Shown here piece after piece: positions 10,400-21,014 of a stretch of DNA of 64,000 bases (position 1 is its first letter; each line of letters begins with the position of its first letter). Location of the stretch: contig VZQC01009936.1 of the NCBI GenBank assembly GCA_009823505.1, positions 1,842,912-1,906,911 of the forward strand. The letters run 5' to 3'. A program made the position numbers and the translations under genes. The notes under the pieces are model-generated. The model had not been told where the DNA came from. It worked only from the letters and a program-made list of their open reading frames with translations, and did not search any database. Source of the stretch: Rhizomys pruinosus. Taxonomy: Eukaryota > Chordata > Mammalia > Rodentia > Spalacidae.

Positions 10400-11500
10400 A
10401 AAAAATACGACCTGAGTCAAAAGTATCACTTTGCCATGGACCGACCCAGTCGGGGTCCCTTGACCACGGGGAATCAGGGTCTTGGTATACAGGAGGGTAC
10501 AGGTTCAGCGATGACAAAGAGACATGACACCAATGTGGTTTTGAGTCTGCTGTGTTTTACTAAGAGCAAGCTGCTGATTATATAGTACAGAACAGATTAA
10601 GATTGGCATGTCTCCAGGAACAACAAGCCCATTACTAAGAAAATTAAATGTCACACAACAAGTCCATTAAATTTACACATTAACCTGGAGCACTTATACA
10701 TGGTACACTGCTCATGCCGTCTTGGCTGGGGAAATTGAAAAACAACAAGCAGTGGTCATAAAAACACAGACCATGGATAATTTATTTGTGAGATGTGAAA
10801 CATTGTTCCCCTTTGAAGTTTCAATTTGGTCTCTATCCGTCCTCCCATGGACATTTGTTATTTTTAGGCTGCAGTTTGAGCCATGGTCTGGGAGATCTTT
10901 TTATCCACCCAAAGCCTTTTGTAATCTGTTTTATTAATGCCTCCTGATTCTTCTTAAGTTAAGAGGCACCATGGTCGTCTCCCTTCATCATTCACACCTG
11001 TATATGGAAGAGGAGCCTGAGTTGGTTTTATTTTTCTCATACTATATTTCCCTAAAGGAGGAGCCCACCACCTGCCTCTAATTAAGTATTGTTTCCTACC
11101 ATGCATGACTGTGATTGGAATTCCCATTTTACTAATTCTGTCTGGGGTTGGTCCAGGTGCAGCCCCCTGTTTAAGGGACTGAACTTTTACTCTTTCACTA
11201 TCAATTAAGTCTGGAAAATACTCTTGTTGTTGTAATTGATCTATGATATCACCCAATGTAATGTTTTCTTTCCATTTTGCTTTTGCAAGGGCTATTAGGA
11301 AAAGAGGGTCTTCTCGAGAAATATTCCAATGTTTCATTTTGCTTAAGTTCATGGAAAGTGCATCTGCATCAGACAGAGTGATACCAGTGGGCCGAACATC
11401 CTGATTTCCTGATTTAACTCCCGGAACATCTAACTGTCCCTTGTCTAGAAAATAGCTTGACTGGCTGGAACTGAGGTCGTGTTGTACTCAGGAAAAGAAT
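10400..11500 (-). mobile_element. endogenous retrovirus remnant: LTR-like end plus internal ORF fragment
   Basis: Read on the minus strand, a 132-residue frame (11352-10954) lies upstream of an A/T-rich region and then an LTR-like block (about 10690-10400). That block has a TATA-type TACTATATAATC, an AGTAAAAC motif, and ends near a poly(A). The frame contains WKENITLGDIIDQLQQQ and RGRWWAPPLG. I do not recognise the protein with certainty; an internal retroviral fragment is the best explanation from context. It is open further upstream without a start, so it is partial. Confidence 0.45.
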
Positions 11501-11779
11501 CAATGGCAAGAAAGACAATATGCAAAGCCCAATACCCAGGGAGCGCAACATCTTTGAAGTGCATCACTCCCTGGAGGTCCCTGGCAGATTGCTCGGCCTT
11601 GGCTTCCAGGGACCTTCAGGGAGCTTAGCCCCAGAGGGCATGTATCTCCCGTCTGCTATTATGACTTTCGTCATTGCTCACACAGACGACACTGGAGTTA
11701 GTGTGGCATCACTTGAATACTTGAAGTTATGCCTTTTGCTAAACTTAAAGCTAAATATGAAAATTCCCCCACATATTTA

Positions 11780-12250
11780 TGTCTTGAAGTTTGGTCCCCC
11801 TGTTGGCAGCACTCTTGGAAAACTGTGGAAAGGTTAGATCTGGTAGATTGCTGTCCTTGGTGGAGGGGTGGGGGTGCTGCTGTCTTGTACCTTGCCCCAG
11901 GCTCCATCTGCTCCTCCCTCTACATCCTGTCTGTCATGAAGCAAAGAGGCTGCTCTGCCTCACTCCTCCACCAGCATGCCCTTCCCAAAGACATGAAACT
12001 ATGACCCCAAATAAACCCTGCCTTCCTGTATTAGTTAATTTTCTGTTGCTGTTGCTGTGATAAAACACCATGACCAAGATAACTTCTAGAAAAAGGAAGA
12101 GTTTATTTGGCTTGTGGCTCCAGGAGAGAGACCATAACGGTGAAAGAGGAATGGTAGCAGTAGGTGGTCAGAGCAGGAAGCTGAGCAATGACATCTTCAA
12201 GCAGGCACAGGAAGCAGAGAGACAGGAAATCTGTGAGGCTTAAGAACTCT
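11780..12250 (+). mobile_element. MaLR/ERV LTR-type repeats
   Basis: TATGTCTTGAAGTTTGGTCC to CCAAATAAACCCTGCCTTCC looks like an LTR end with AATAAA. It abuts a second repeat starting TTTTCTGTTGCTGTTGCTGT followed by AAAACACCATGACCAAG. Both are common rodent LTR-type sequences; the exact families were not assigned. Confidence 0.55.
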
Positions 12251-12255
12251 CAAAG

Positions 12256-12432
12256 TTGGCACACGTGGTGGCACACGCCTTTAATCCCAGCACTCGGGAG
12301 GCAGAGGCAGAGGCAGAGGCAAGCGGATCTTTGTGAGTTCAAGTTCAAGGCCAGCCTGGTCTACAGAGTGAGTTCCACGCCAGCTGGAACAGAGAGACCC
12401 TGTCTCAAAAATACAAAAAAAAAAAAGAACTC
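12256..12432 (+). mobile_element. B1 SINE
   Basis: TGGCACACGTGGTGGCACAC to CCCTGTCTC plus poly(A). It contains a small GCAGAG triplication. Confidence 0.92.
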
Positions 12433-12448
12433 TCGAAGCCTGCCCCCC

Positions 12449-12450
<2 letters not shown>

Positions 12451-12497
<47 letters not shown>
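12451..12497 (+). repeat. (CA)n microsatellite
   Basis: Uninterrupted CA dinucleotide run. Confidence 0.97.
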
Positions 12498-12499
<2 letters not shown>

Positions 12500-12913
12500 G
12501 CTTCCAACAAGCCTGCATCTCCCAAAACTGTGCCACCAACTGGAGACAACATGCCAAAATACTTGGAGCCTAAGGGGGGACACTCTTATTCAAACCACCA
12601 CACCCTCTTAAATTTTTCTGTTTCATACTGTCTCTCCGGGGACCCAAAAGTAACTAATACAGACAGCATAAATTCCTCTAACTAATCCACTTTGAGTTAT
12701 TTATAACCTATTGTTCTAGATAGCTTCAATTGTCAACTTGATACACCTTGGAAGAAGGAACTTCAGTTGGGGAATTGACTCTATTGGACTGATGTGCAGG
12801 CATGTCCATGGGACATTTTCTCAACTGTTGAGTGATGTGGGAGGGCCTAGCCCACTGTGGATGGTGCTACAACTGGGTTACTGGTCTCAGGTTATATAAG
12901 AAAGCAAGCTGGA

Positions 12914-13148
12914 GGGGCTGGAGAGATGGCCTAGCGATTAAGAGCGCCGACCACTCTTACAGAGGACCTGGGTTTGAAATCCCAGCACCCACATGGTGGC
13001 CGAGAACCATCTGAAAACTCCAATTCCAGGAGAACTCAGTTTCCCCCAGGGGAATACGACACCCTCTTCTGACCTGCGGCATTGCCACGACATGGGTGCA
13101 CAACCTGGCATGCAGACAGTAACATGACACACATACAGAAAATAAATA
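12914..13148 (+). mobile_element. B2 SINE
   Basis: GGGGCTGGAGAGATGGCCTA to a short AAATAAATAAA tail, inserted in an LTR. Confidence 0.92.
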
Positions 13149-13151
13149 AAT

Positions 13152-13285
13152 GCAGGGCTGGTGGCACACGCTTTAATCCTAGCACTTGGGAGGCAGAGGC
13201 ACGTGGATCTCGTGATTCGAGGCCACCTGGTCACAGTGAGTTTCCAGGACAGCCAGAGCTACAGGGAGACCCTGTCTCAAAAGAC
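13152..13285 (+). mobile_element. B1 SINE
   Basis: GCAGGGCTGGTGGCACACGC to CCCTGTCTCAAAAG. Several single-base losses. Confidence 0.9.
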
Positions 13286-13413
13286 AAAAAGAAAAGAAAG
13301 AAAGAAAGAAAGAAAGCGAGAGAAGAGAGAAGGAGAGGAGGAAGGAAGAAAAAAAGGAAGGAAGGAAGGAAGAAGAAGGAGGAAAGAAAAAAGAAGGACA
13401 AGAAAGAAAGAAA

Positions 13414-13466
<53 letters not shown>

Positions 13467-13612
13467 AGGGAAAAGGAAAGGAAAGGAAAGGAAGAAAGGA
13501 AAGGAAAGGAAAGAAAGAAAGGAAAGAAAGAAAGAAAGAAAGAAAAGAAGAAAGAAAGAAGAAAGAAAGAAAGAAGAAATGCAAGAAAAGAAAGAAAGAC
13601 ACAGAAAGAAAG
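13286..13612 (+). repeat. long GAAA/GGAA purine array
   Basis: About 320 bp of almost pure purine (GAAA, GGAA, AAGGAAGG units). It explains the long Lys/Arg-rich frames on the plus strand and the Phe/Leu/Ser-rich frame on the minus strand. Confidence 0.97.
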
Positions 13613-13835
13613 CTGGGAACAGGCCAGCAGAGAGCAGCCGGAAAAGTCGTTTGTTGCCTCCTGCCTCTGCTGCAGATGCTACTCCAGGTTCCTGCTTGGC
13701 TTCCCTCAGTGAAAACTATCACTTGGAAGGAAAGATGGCAATAAATCTTTTTTCCCCCAAGTTGGTTTATAATCAGGCATTTTCTCACAGAAATAAGAAA
13801 GCAAACTAGATACACCATGTTCCTATTCATTATCT

Positions 13836-14003
13836 TCTTTTTTTTTTTTTGGGGGGGGGGTCTTTTTGAGACAAGGGTCTACCTGTCGTCCCAGCTGTCC
13901 TGGAACTCGCTTTGTAGACAGGCTGGCCTTGAACTCACAAAGATCCGCCTGCCTCTGCCTCCCAAGTGCTAGGACTTAAAGGGGGGCCCACCATCGCCGG
14001 CAA
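13836..14003 (-). mobile_element. B1 SINE
   Basis: Antisense B1 with T/G-rich tail: GTCTTTTTGAGACAAGGGTC to GGGCCCACCATCGCCGG. Confidence 0.9.
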
Positions 14004-14009
14004 TGCTAT

Positions 14010-14206
14010 TTTTATTTTTTTTTATATTTTGGTTATCGCATGTTATGTTGTGCTACCACTTGTTGCAATGCCACGGGGCTCAGAAGTAGGGCATCAGATC
14101 TTTAGTATTGTTATGTTGTTACGCCATTTGGGTTGCTGGGACCTCAACCCTGGTCCTCGCAGAGAGCACCAATGCTCTTTAACTACTGATCATCTCTCCA
14201 GCCGCT
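14010..14206 (-). mobile_element. B2 SINE, diverged
   Basis: Antisense B2: TTGCAATGCCACGGGGCTCAG to CTGATCATCTCTCCAGCCGC. Confidence 0.8.
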
Positions 14207-14375
14207 CATCTCTCTCTTGCTCCTGACTACAGATACAATGTGACTAGAGGCTCAAGCTCCTACCAGCTTAACTTTGTACCCTGGAACTATGAGCCAAGAT
14301 AAATCTTTCCTTCTTAAGTTGCTTTTTGTCTCATATTGTGTCACAGTAGCAAGAAAAGTAAGTAATACAGATCTT
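14207..14375 (+). mobile_element. LTR-type repeat fragment
   Basis: GAGCCAAGATAAATCTTTCC, then GTCTCATATTGTGTCACAGT resembles the 3' end of a rodent MaLR LTR. Confidence 0.5.
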
Positions 14376-14481
14376 AAGTGTTCACTAAGGTCCAGGGAAG
14401 AGTCTACAATGGCAATTAAGTGCCCCCTAAGGTTCATGGATTAATAAAGTCTTTGTCCATAGCAAGACTCCATTGGGAGAT

Positions 14482-16451
14482 TGTGCTGGATAGCTTTAGG
14501 TCAACTTGAGCACACCTGGGTTGAAGGAGCCTAAGTTGGGGAATTGGCTCCATTGATTGGCCTGGCCACATCTGTGGAGTTGTCGTGATGGTCGAGCAGT
14601 GTGGGGAGGGCCCGCCCACAATGAATAGTGCCAACACTGGGCAGGTGGTTGTGTAACCATATAAGAGGGCAGGCGGGCATGAGCCAGGGGAGCAAAGCCC
14701 AGTAGCAGCATTCCTCCATGGCCTGTGCTTCAGCTCCTGCCTCCAGGTTCCTGCCCGGAGTTTCTGCCTAACTTGGGCTCCATGAGAACTGTGACACAGG
14801 AGATGTAGGAAGCTGAATAAAACCCTTTCCTCCCAAGTGGTGTTGGTCTGAGTGTTTTGTCACAGCAATGGAAGACAAACTAGGACAGGAATTGGTACCA
14901 GATGAGTTGGGTATTGCTGTGACAGACTTGACCTTGGTGTTTGGGAAGGATTGTGGAGGCGTTTGGAACTTTGGGCTTGGGAAGATCATTGAATGCCTAA
15001 AAATCGTTGCTGTGGAGCTTGGAGCAAGTTTTTGCTGAAGGAGTTGTAGAGGATGGAGGCCTGACTTATAAGTTTCTAGTTTCAAAGGGGAGCAGAGATC
15101 ATCAGGACTGTAAAATCTGTGGGTTCTGGTCGCTGGGAGGCTAAAGAATCAGCTGTAGTAACAAGAGGACCCAGAACCTAAGTGATCTGTGGTACTGGGA
15201 CAATTGATGCTGGTTAGCTGGGGCTGAAAAATCAGCTGTAAGTAAAAAGAGACCAGCATCCACGTGGTGCAAGTTTCTCTGGGAAGGAATTTCTTCAGGG
15301 TCAGCAACAGAAGCTGTGACCAGAGGGGCCTGGAGCCTCCATCTCAATATGGAAACAGTAACTGATATGTATAAGAGTCTCCTATATGTTTCTGGTGTTG
15401 AAATTTGAGGGGTCACAGAGAGCGCTGAGGCTTTGCACTGTGAGAGGTCAGAAAGAGCCATTGGTGGAGTGCACCTTTGGTTGCAGTGGAGACCCCAGGC
15501 TTGCAGGGGTCATGGAGAGAGCTGAGGCTTTGCACCAGGGAGAGGTCAGAAGAGACCATTGGTGAAGGTGCTGCCTCAGTTTCAGTGGGACCCCAGCTTT
15601 TTGGAGATGCCAGGACCATGGATGACCACCAACAGCAGCACAGGTGTGAAATGGAGTCGCCCTGGGCCTGAGAGATGAGCTGTGTGTGTTGTGGATGGCA
15701 GAGTTGGAGAGGGGGAGCTGCTGAAATCCTTTTGGAGCCCAGAAGATTGTTGAGTCCCGGTTGTCCAGCCTTGAACTACTTGCTGGACATAGGTTTTGTT
15801 TGAGTATGCCTGATTCTTCCCTTTTGAAATAAGACAGTACTTGTTTTGGATTACAGCAGCCCACAGTTAAGGAGACTTTAATAGACTATGAAGTTTTAAG
15901 GTTTGGACATTTTAAGGACTGTGGGGCTTTTAAGGTTGTACTGTCTTAGGTTGTGATTAATGTTAACATCATACTTTGGGGATAAGAACTGGAAAGGTGG
16001 TGGTTTAATAGTGATGTGTTTTGTGTGTCAAGTTGACAAGGGGTCAATTGTGCTGGATAGCTTTAGTGTCAACTTGACACACCTGGGTTGAGGGAGCCTT
16101 AGTTGGGGAATTGGCTCCATTGGATTGGCCTGTGGCCACATCTGTGGAGTATTGTCTTGATGGTTGAGCAGTGTGGGAGGGCCCAGCCCACAATGAATAG
16201 TGCCACCCTGGGCAGGTGGTTGTGTACCATATAAGAGGGCAGGCTGGGCATGAGCCAGGGGAGCAAGCCAGTAAGCAGCATTCCTCCATGGCCTGTGCTT
16301 CAGCTCCTGCCTCCAGGTTCCTGCCCTGAGTTCCTAACTTGGGCTCCCTGAGAACTGTGACCCAGGAGATGTAAGCTGAATAAACCCTTTCCTCCCCAAG
16401 TTGGTGTTAGTCTGAGTGTTTTGTCACAGCAATGGAAGACAAACTAGGACA
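14482..16451 (+). mobile_element. complete MaLR-type LTR retroelement (non-coding)
   Basis: The 5' LTR is 14482-14887 and the 3' LTR 16049-16451, both TGTGCTGGATAGC to CTAGGACA with a GCTGAATAAA signal. Between them lies about 1.16 kb of internal sequence without a long ORF, starting GGAATTGGTACCAG. That start resembles the TTGGTACCAG beginning of MaLR internal regions as known from primate THE1 and rodent relatives. The element is flanked by the 5-bp duplication GAGAT (14477-14481 and 16452-16456), the size usual for this class. It has no gag, pol or env and would depend on an ERV-L-type helper. Confidence 0.88.
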
Positions 16452-16628
16452 GAGATGATGGAACCTTTGAGAAACCAGCCCCTTTCCTGGAGTATAGCTG
16501 CCTACAGGTTTGGAGGTCTCTGGGGTTTCTGCCATCAGAGTAGTCACTGAGTTGCATGCCAATTTGCTGAGCCCCAAATCATAGACCAACACCAAAACTC
16601 ACCCAAGGAAGATTTTTCCCACCCTAAA

Positions 16629-16872
16629 GAAACTACAGGGGCTGGAGAGATGGCTCAGCGGTTAAGAGTGCCAACTGTTCTTACAGAGGACAAGGTTCGA
16701 TTCCCAGCACCCACATGGCAGCTAAGAACCGTCTTTAACTCCAGTTCTGGGGGAATCCGACACCCTTGCACAACATAGGTGCACCAACCTACATGTAGAC
16801 AGTACACTCACACACATAAAAGATAAATAAATAAATAAATAAATAGTAAATAAATAAAAAAGAAACTATAAA
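16629..16872 (+). mobile_element. B2 SINE
   Basis: GGGGCTGGAGAGATGGCTCA to AAATAAATAAATAG. It is flanked by AAGAAACTA (left, 16616-16624) and AAGAAACTA (right, about 16860-16868). Confidence 0.93.
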
Positions 16873-16882
16873 AGTCACAGAA

Positions 16883-17010
16883 AGCCAGGTGTAGTGGCAG
16901 ATGCTTTAACCCCAGCACTTGGGAGGAAGAGTAAGGAAGATCTGTGAGTTCAAGGCCAAGCAGGATTATACAAAAACATAAAACACAAACAAAACAAAAA
17001 GTAACAGAAG
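16883..17010 (+). mobile_element. diverged B1 SINE
   Basis: AGCCAGGTGTAGTGGCAGAT, CCCCAGCACTTGGGAGG and TTCAAGGCCAAGCAGG are B1 blocks. The 3' part is degenerate. Confidence 0.75.
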
Positions 17011-17511
17011 TAGCTGCGCTGAAATAGAGGTCCAAGCAGAAAATTGTCATCTGCCTGCAACCTACCCAATTGTGCAGGCTCCCATCCAGGCTTTACACTT
17101 TACCTGTCAGAGGAGCAGCCTGTTTCTGACATTTTACTTCCTTTCACCTGCCATCCTGCTACAGTGTCTTGGTCTCTGCCTCCTCGACCAGCCCTGAGTA
17201 GAAAAAGCTTCTCACAGTGATTACAGCTGGGGCACCGGGGGTCTGTTTCATAAAAAATTGCTCCGTTACATTTCAGGTACCTGAGGGTCTCAACATCCTA
17301 AGACACTACTCTAGAAACTCTTAGTATAAGGGGATTACTTTCTAAAATACCAACCAGTACCAGTGGTTTCATCTTCATTTATTGCTTAACACAATAAGCT
17401 TCCCTTATGAGTTGGTCTTACTTCTTGTCACTTGGTTTGTCCCTAGTTCTGTAACTGTTTTTGCAACTCAAAATATCACCATACTATCAGTCACAGTGGA
17501 CCTGTGACACT
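17011..17511. other. unassigned DNA
   Basis: No gene or recognised repeat. On the minus strand this is the 3' flank of the tRNA-Arg gene, with a T4 run at about 17470-17473. Confidence 0.35.
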
Positions 17512-17584
17512 TACCCCAGGTGGGACTCGAACCCACAATCCCTGGCTTAGGAGGCCAGTGCCTTATCCATTAGGCCACTGGGGC
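17512..17584 (-). tRNA. tRNA-Arg-CCT: tRNA-Arg (anticodon CCT)
   Basis: A 73-nt cloverleaf on the minus strand. The acceptor 5' strand GCCCCAG pairs with CTGGGGT, discriminator A. The D-arm box A is TGGCCTAATGGA, the anticodon loop is CTCCTAA (CCT) and box B is GGTTCGAGTCC. No intron. It decodes AGG. Apparently intact. Confidence 0.95.
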
Positions 17585-18610
17585 AGATGGCGTGCTGTCC
17601 TCTTGAAATGTATTAAAAGGAGCAATTCGTCATTGGTGGCTAGAAAACTGTTGGAAAACTGTCCGGAGGTTATTTCTCTTCCCGAGAAATCTTGATGGAG
17701 TGTCCGCAATGCTCCAGCCCCTGTGCTCTCCTCTCCCCTGGGCTCGTTCCGGCTTCTGCTCTCTCAGCCCGCGACTCCACCGGGACCCACGCCGGTGCTT
17801 CCTCGCCCAGGCTCCGGAATACAATTCACCTTCGGATGAAGATTCTGCCGCACTGGAGTCCCTGGCTGGCTCGGTCGGCGGAGCCTAGGACCTTCTCCGG
17901 AGTGGTCCTTCCAGGCCCAGCGCCAAACAGAGATCCAGCAGGACCACGAGCTGGGGGGCGGGGGCTGCAGGACAAACCCCAACCCAAACAGCGGAACGGC
18001 CCCACCTGACCCTACGAGGCTGGATCCCAGAAACCAGAACCTTCTCGGCCGTGGGCACACAGCCCAGGACTGGACGCCACCTGCAGAGCTTGGCCACCGT
18101 GCAGGACTCCGAAGAGGCTCACTGACCAGAGTCAGGAGGGCAACAGAGAACACTTTCTTCTTTATTCTCTGTGGCTTGCAAGTTATCCTGTGCTGCAAAC
18201 AGCAGAATCCGGAGCTGCTCACACATAACCCTCCCACCCCATCCCCGGGGACCTTAGAGGGACACGTCCTGACACTGGAATCAACCTGGCTGTTTGAAAC
18301 CACCAGAGCTGGGAGGCGAAAGTCCATAGCTAAAGGGAATTCCGCAAAGGCGGGCTGCTGTTTCTTGATTCGACTAATTTAAAATCCTTTGCACTTTAGC
18401 GGAAGCAAAAGAAAAATGAAGATTCGACTCAGACAGGCAAAGCTGAGTCCTAGCTAGTTCCGGGCGCGGCTTCCTTCTCCTGTCTGCGCCCCCGGGACCC
18501 TGGAAGATGGTGGGCGACAAGCGAACCCGAGGAGGGGACACGCATCAAACGGCTCTTTAAGCCAGACCAGGGACAGACTACCGCTGGCCAGTGAACTGGC
18601 TACAGCTGAG
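17585..18610. other. GC-rich unassigned region
   Basis: 17690-18120 and 18430-18550 are visibly GC- and CpG-rich. Overlapping open frames here (for example minus 18327-17764) show no domain or splice context and are probably by-products of base composition. It could be an old promoter or exon. Confidence 0.3.
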
Positions 18611-18611
18611 G

Positions 18612-18698
18612 AAGACCTTTAAGGACCTCTGATCCTCCTGCCTCCGCCTCCCAAGTGCTGGGATTACAGGCATGCCCCACCGTGCCCATTCTAGTGTT
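18612..18698 (-). mobile_element. B1/Alu-like SINE fragment
   Basis: CCTCCGCCTCCCAAGTGCTG, then GGGATTACAGGCATGCCCCA, antisense, 5' half only. Confidence 0.75.
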
Positions 18699-18929
18699 CT
18701 TATCATGAGAATTGCATTAGACATTTTTTTTTGGCCAAAAATGCTTCACAGCCTCTAGTACTAGTTAGTCTGGAGGCACATGTCAGTAGAGCCATCCTTA
18801 GTAGCTTAATCTGGACCCATTTGAAGGACCACTTGATTAAACTCTATTTTCAAATGCCTGAATAGTATTTGCACATGGTTCTTGCACATTTGTTAGAATC
18901 ATCTGTAGCAATGTGATCGTCTCCGACCC

Positions 18930-19035
18930 TGCTTGCTTTCTTTCTTTCTTCTTGTGGGGCGCTAGGGATCCAGCCAGGGACTCAGGTATGCTAAGCAAGG
19001 GCTCTCCCACTAGGGCTTTCTCCTTGAACTCACTG
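18930..19035 (-). mobile_element. ID/B4-type SINE fragment
   Basis: GCGCTAGGGATCCAGCCAGG and ATGCTAAGCAAGGGCTCTCC are the complement of an ID-like tRNA-derived head. Confidence 0.6.
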
Positions 19036-19867
19036 CTTGGAAGGTTTGGGCCCAGTGCAGTGGCAGAGCTCAGAAGATGTCATTTTGTTCGGTATAAACT
19101 CTGGAGAGATATCCAAGGGTCTCAACATCTTAGGAATATATCTTTCCTCAGGCAAAAGACTTTCAGAAACAGCAGCTATAGATATATTGGGTTAGGGAGA
19201 GAGCGTTTCTGTGTATACTCATCTATTCCCCACAGATTCGAGGGGATCCCAGCCACCTGCTCTGCTCCAGCTCTCCTTCCATTCCCAGGGTCCCAGCAAT
19301 GTCACCTTTAAAGGGACTGGCAAGTGCCTTCCAAGTAACTCCACTCTGAGGCTCCATGCACCCACCTTCTCAGTGACCCCATGTTCATTAAGACTTAGCT
19401 AGAAAGTTATTTCTGTCTTGAAAGATCTTTTGTGTATTGGCTACAGATTGGGGGAGGAAGAGGTACAGAGTGTAATTTACCTCAAACTCATCATTCTGCT
19501 CCCCCGGCCCTCCTAATGCAAGAATTACAAGCATGCACCTCGCTACCCACTACCAACGTTTTGAATTTTGTTTGCTTTTTTAATTTTTTTATTTTATTTA
19601 TTTATTTATTATTTATTTTTGCTTAACCAGCCTGTCTCAAACCAAAACCGAAACAAAACAAAGAGCCACCTTAAATATGATAATGACTTTTTCTCTTTTT
19701 GTTTGTTTTGTCAAACCTGCTATGTAGCCAAGAGTGACTCTGAATTTGGAAGCTCCTTCCTCCAATTCCCAAGGATGGGACAACAGGCATGTGCAAACAC
19801 ATACTTTTTGCTTTTTCTTTTTTTAGTTCCCCTGTGGTCAGTTACAAGGTTCCTAAAGAAAATGGAA
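19036..19867. other. unassigned DNA with SINE relics
   Basis: An A/T-rich stretch at 19570-19625 and an antisense B4-like relic near 19700-19800 (AACCTGCTATGTAGCCAAG). No gene seen. Confidence 0.35.
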
Positions 19868-19939
19868 GGGCTCGTCCGGGATTTGAACCCGGGACCTCTC
19901 GCACCCTAAGCGAGAATCATACCCCTAGACCAACGAGCC
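19868..19939 (-). tRNA. tRNA-Pro-AGG: tRNA-Pro (anticodon AGG)
   Basis: A 72-nt cloverleaf. GGCTCGT pairs with ACGAGCC, box A is TGGTCTAGGGGTATG, the anticodon stem-loop is CTCGCTTAGGGTGCGAG and box B is GGTTCAAATCC. A T4 run follows within 10 bp on the minus strand. Intact. Confidence 0.97.
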
Positions 19940-20102
19940 ACATGAAGCACTTGGTCTATCCTTCTAAATGGTGGTGGTAGAGCCCTGGGTTAGGACTTTG
20001 ATCAGATCTGGAAACAGAATGGGATTTCACATCCACCTCGAAGTAAATTAAAGCGCGGGGAGTTGCTCTGCACCCTGTTCCATCCCGGGTAAAAAGTAGA
20101 GA

Positions 20103-20345
20103 GCAGGGCCTAACGGTTAAGAGCGCCGACCGCTCTTACAGAGGACCCGGGTTCGATCCCCAGGACCCACATGGCGGCTGAGAGCCGTCTGAAACTCCAA
20201 TTCCAGGAGAACTCCAGTTCCAGGGGAATCCGACACCCTCTTCTGACCTCCGCGGCATTGCACGACACGGGTGCACAAACCTGCATGCAGACAGTACATT
20301 CATACATATAAGAAATAAATTTTTTAAAAAAAATTTTTTTTTTTA
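20103..20345 (+). mobile_element. B2 SINE (5' end slightly truncated)
   Basis: GGCCTAACGGTTAAGAGCGC to a TAAGAAATAAATTTTTTAAA tail. TAGAGAGCAG occurs on both sides (about 20097-20106 and 20347-20356). Confidence 0.92.
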
Positions 20346-20540
20346 AGTAGAGAGCAGACTCTCTGCCCTCACCACCCCCATTCTAGCGCGTATCCCGCCC
20401 CTCCTGCAGACCAGAGCCACTTGGAAAGACTGGTGAAACCCGTGGCTGTGGCGCTCCTGGTGGGATCGCTCCTGGTGGGATCGATAAATACCATCTTAAT
20501 CTCAGGACTCTAATTAAACTTCCTATCTAAAATATAACAC

Positions 20541-20613
20541 CGCCCAACGTGGGGCTCGAACCCACGATCCTGAGATTAAGAGTCTCATACCCTACCGACT
20601 GAGCTAGCCAGGC
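20541..20613 (-). tRNA. tRNA-Lys-CTT: tRNA-Lys (anticodon CTT), slightly diverged
   Basis: A 73-nt cloverleaf with GCCTGGC acceptor, CTCTTAA anticodon loop and consensus box B GGTTCGAGCCC. The D-stem reads GCTC/GGGT instead of GCTC/GAGC, which still pairs through wobbles, and the variable region has one change. A T4 run lies about 10 bp downstream. Probably functional but not canonical. Confidence 0.88.
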
Positions 20614-20686
20614 GCCCTGATGGTAGCTCATTGCTTGTACCTGTTAGTTTAGGATAGATAAGGGGCACTGGAAACTGAGAAGGTAA

Positions 20687-20842
20687 TTTTTTTTTTTCCC
20701 GTCTTTTTGAGACAGGGTCTCCCTGTAGACCCAGCTGGCCTGGAGCTCCCTCTGTAGATCAGGGTGGCCTTGATCACACAGAGATCCCTCTGCCTCCTGA
20801 GTCTGGGATTAAAGAGGTGCACCACCACACCTGGCTGGAACT
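20687..20842 (-). mobile_element. B1 SINE
   Basis: Antisense B1: CGTCTTTTTGAGACAGGGTC to CACCACCACACCTGGC. Confidence 0.92.
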
Positions 20843-20848
20843 ATTGAT

Positions 20849-21014
20849 TTTTTTTTTTTTTTTTTCTTTTGGTCTTTTCGAGACAGGGTCTCCCTGTAGT
20901 CCCAGCTGGCCTGGAACTCGCTCTGTAGACGAGGCTGGCCTTGAATTCACAAAGATCCGCCTGCCTCTGCCTCACAAGTGCTAGGATTATAGGCGTGCGC
21001 ACCACGCCCGGCCA
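20849..21014 (-). mobile_element. B1 SINE
   Basis: Antisense B1 with poly(T) tail: GGTCTTTTCGAGACAGGGTC to GCGCACCACGCCCGGCC. Confidence 0.95.

Larger units (their letters stand above)
12716..13812 (+). mobile_element. MaLR-type LTR split by B2, B1 and a purine array
   Basis: The left part 12716-12913 (TAGATAGCTTCAATTGTCAA to TATATAAGAAAGCAAGC) and right part 13611-13812 (GCAATAAATCTTTTTTCCCC to AAGCAAACTAGATACA) match successive portions of the LTR seen at 5971 and 14482. The 700 bp between them are younger insertions. Confidence 0.7.

Noticed and set aside
13082..13744. 183-220-residue Lys/Arg/Glu-rich frames and the 199-residue minus-strand frame
   Set aside because: They are translations of the GAAA/GGAA purine array and flanking B1/B2, not genes.
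17764..18327. 187-residue minus-strand frame in a GC-rich stretch
   Set aside because: No recognised domain, overlapping frames on the other strand, no convincing splice context. Long frames are expected in GC-rich DNA.
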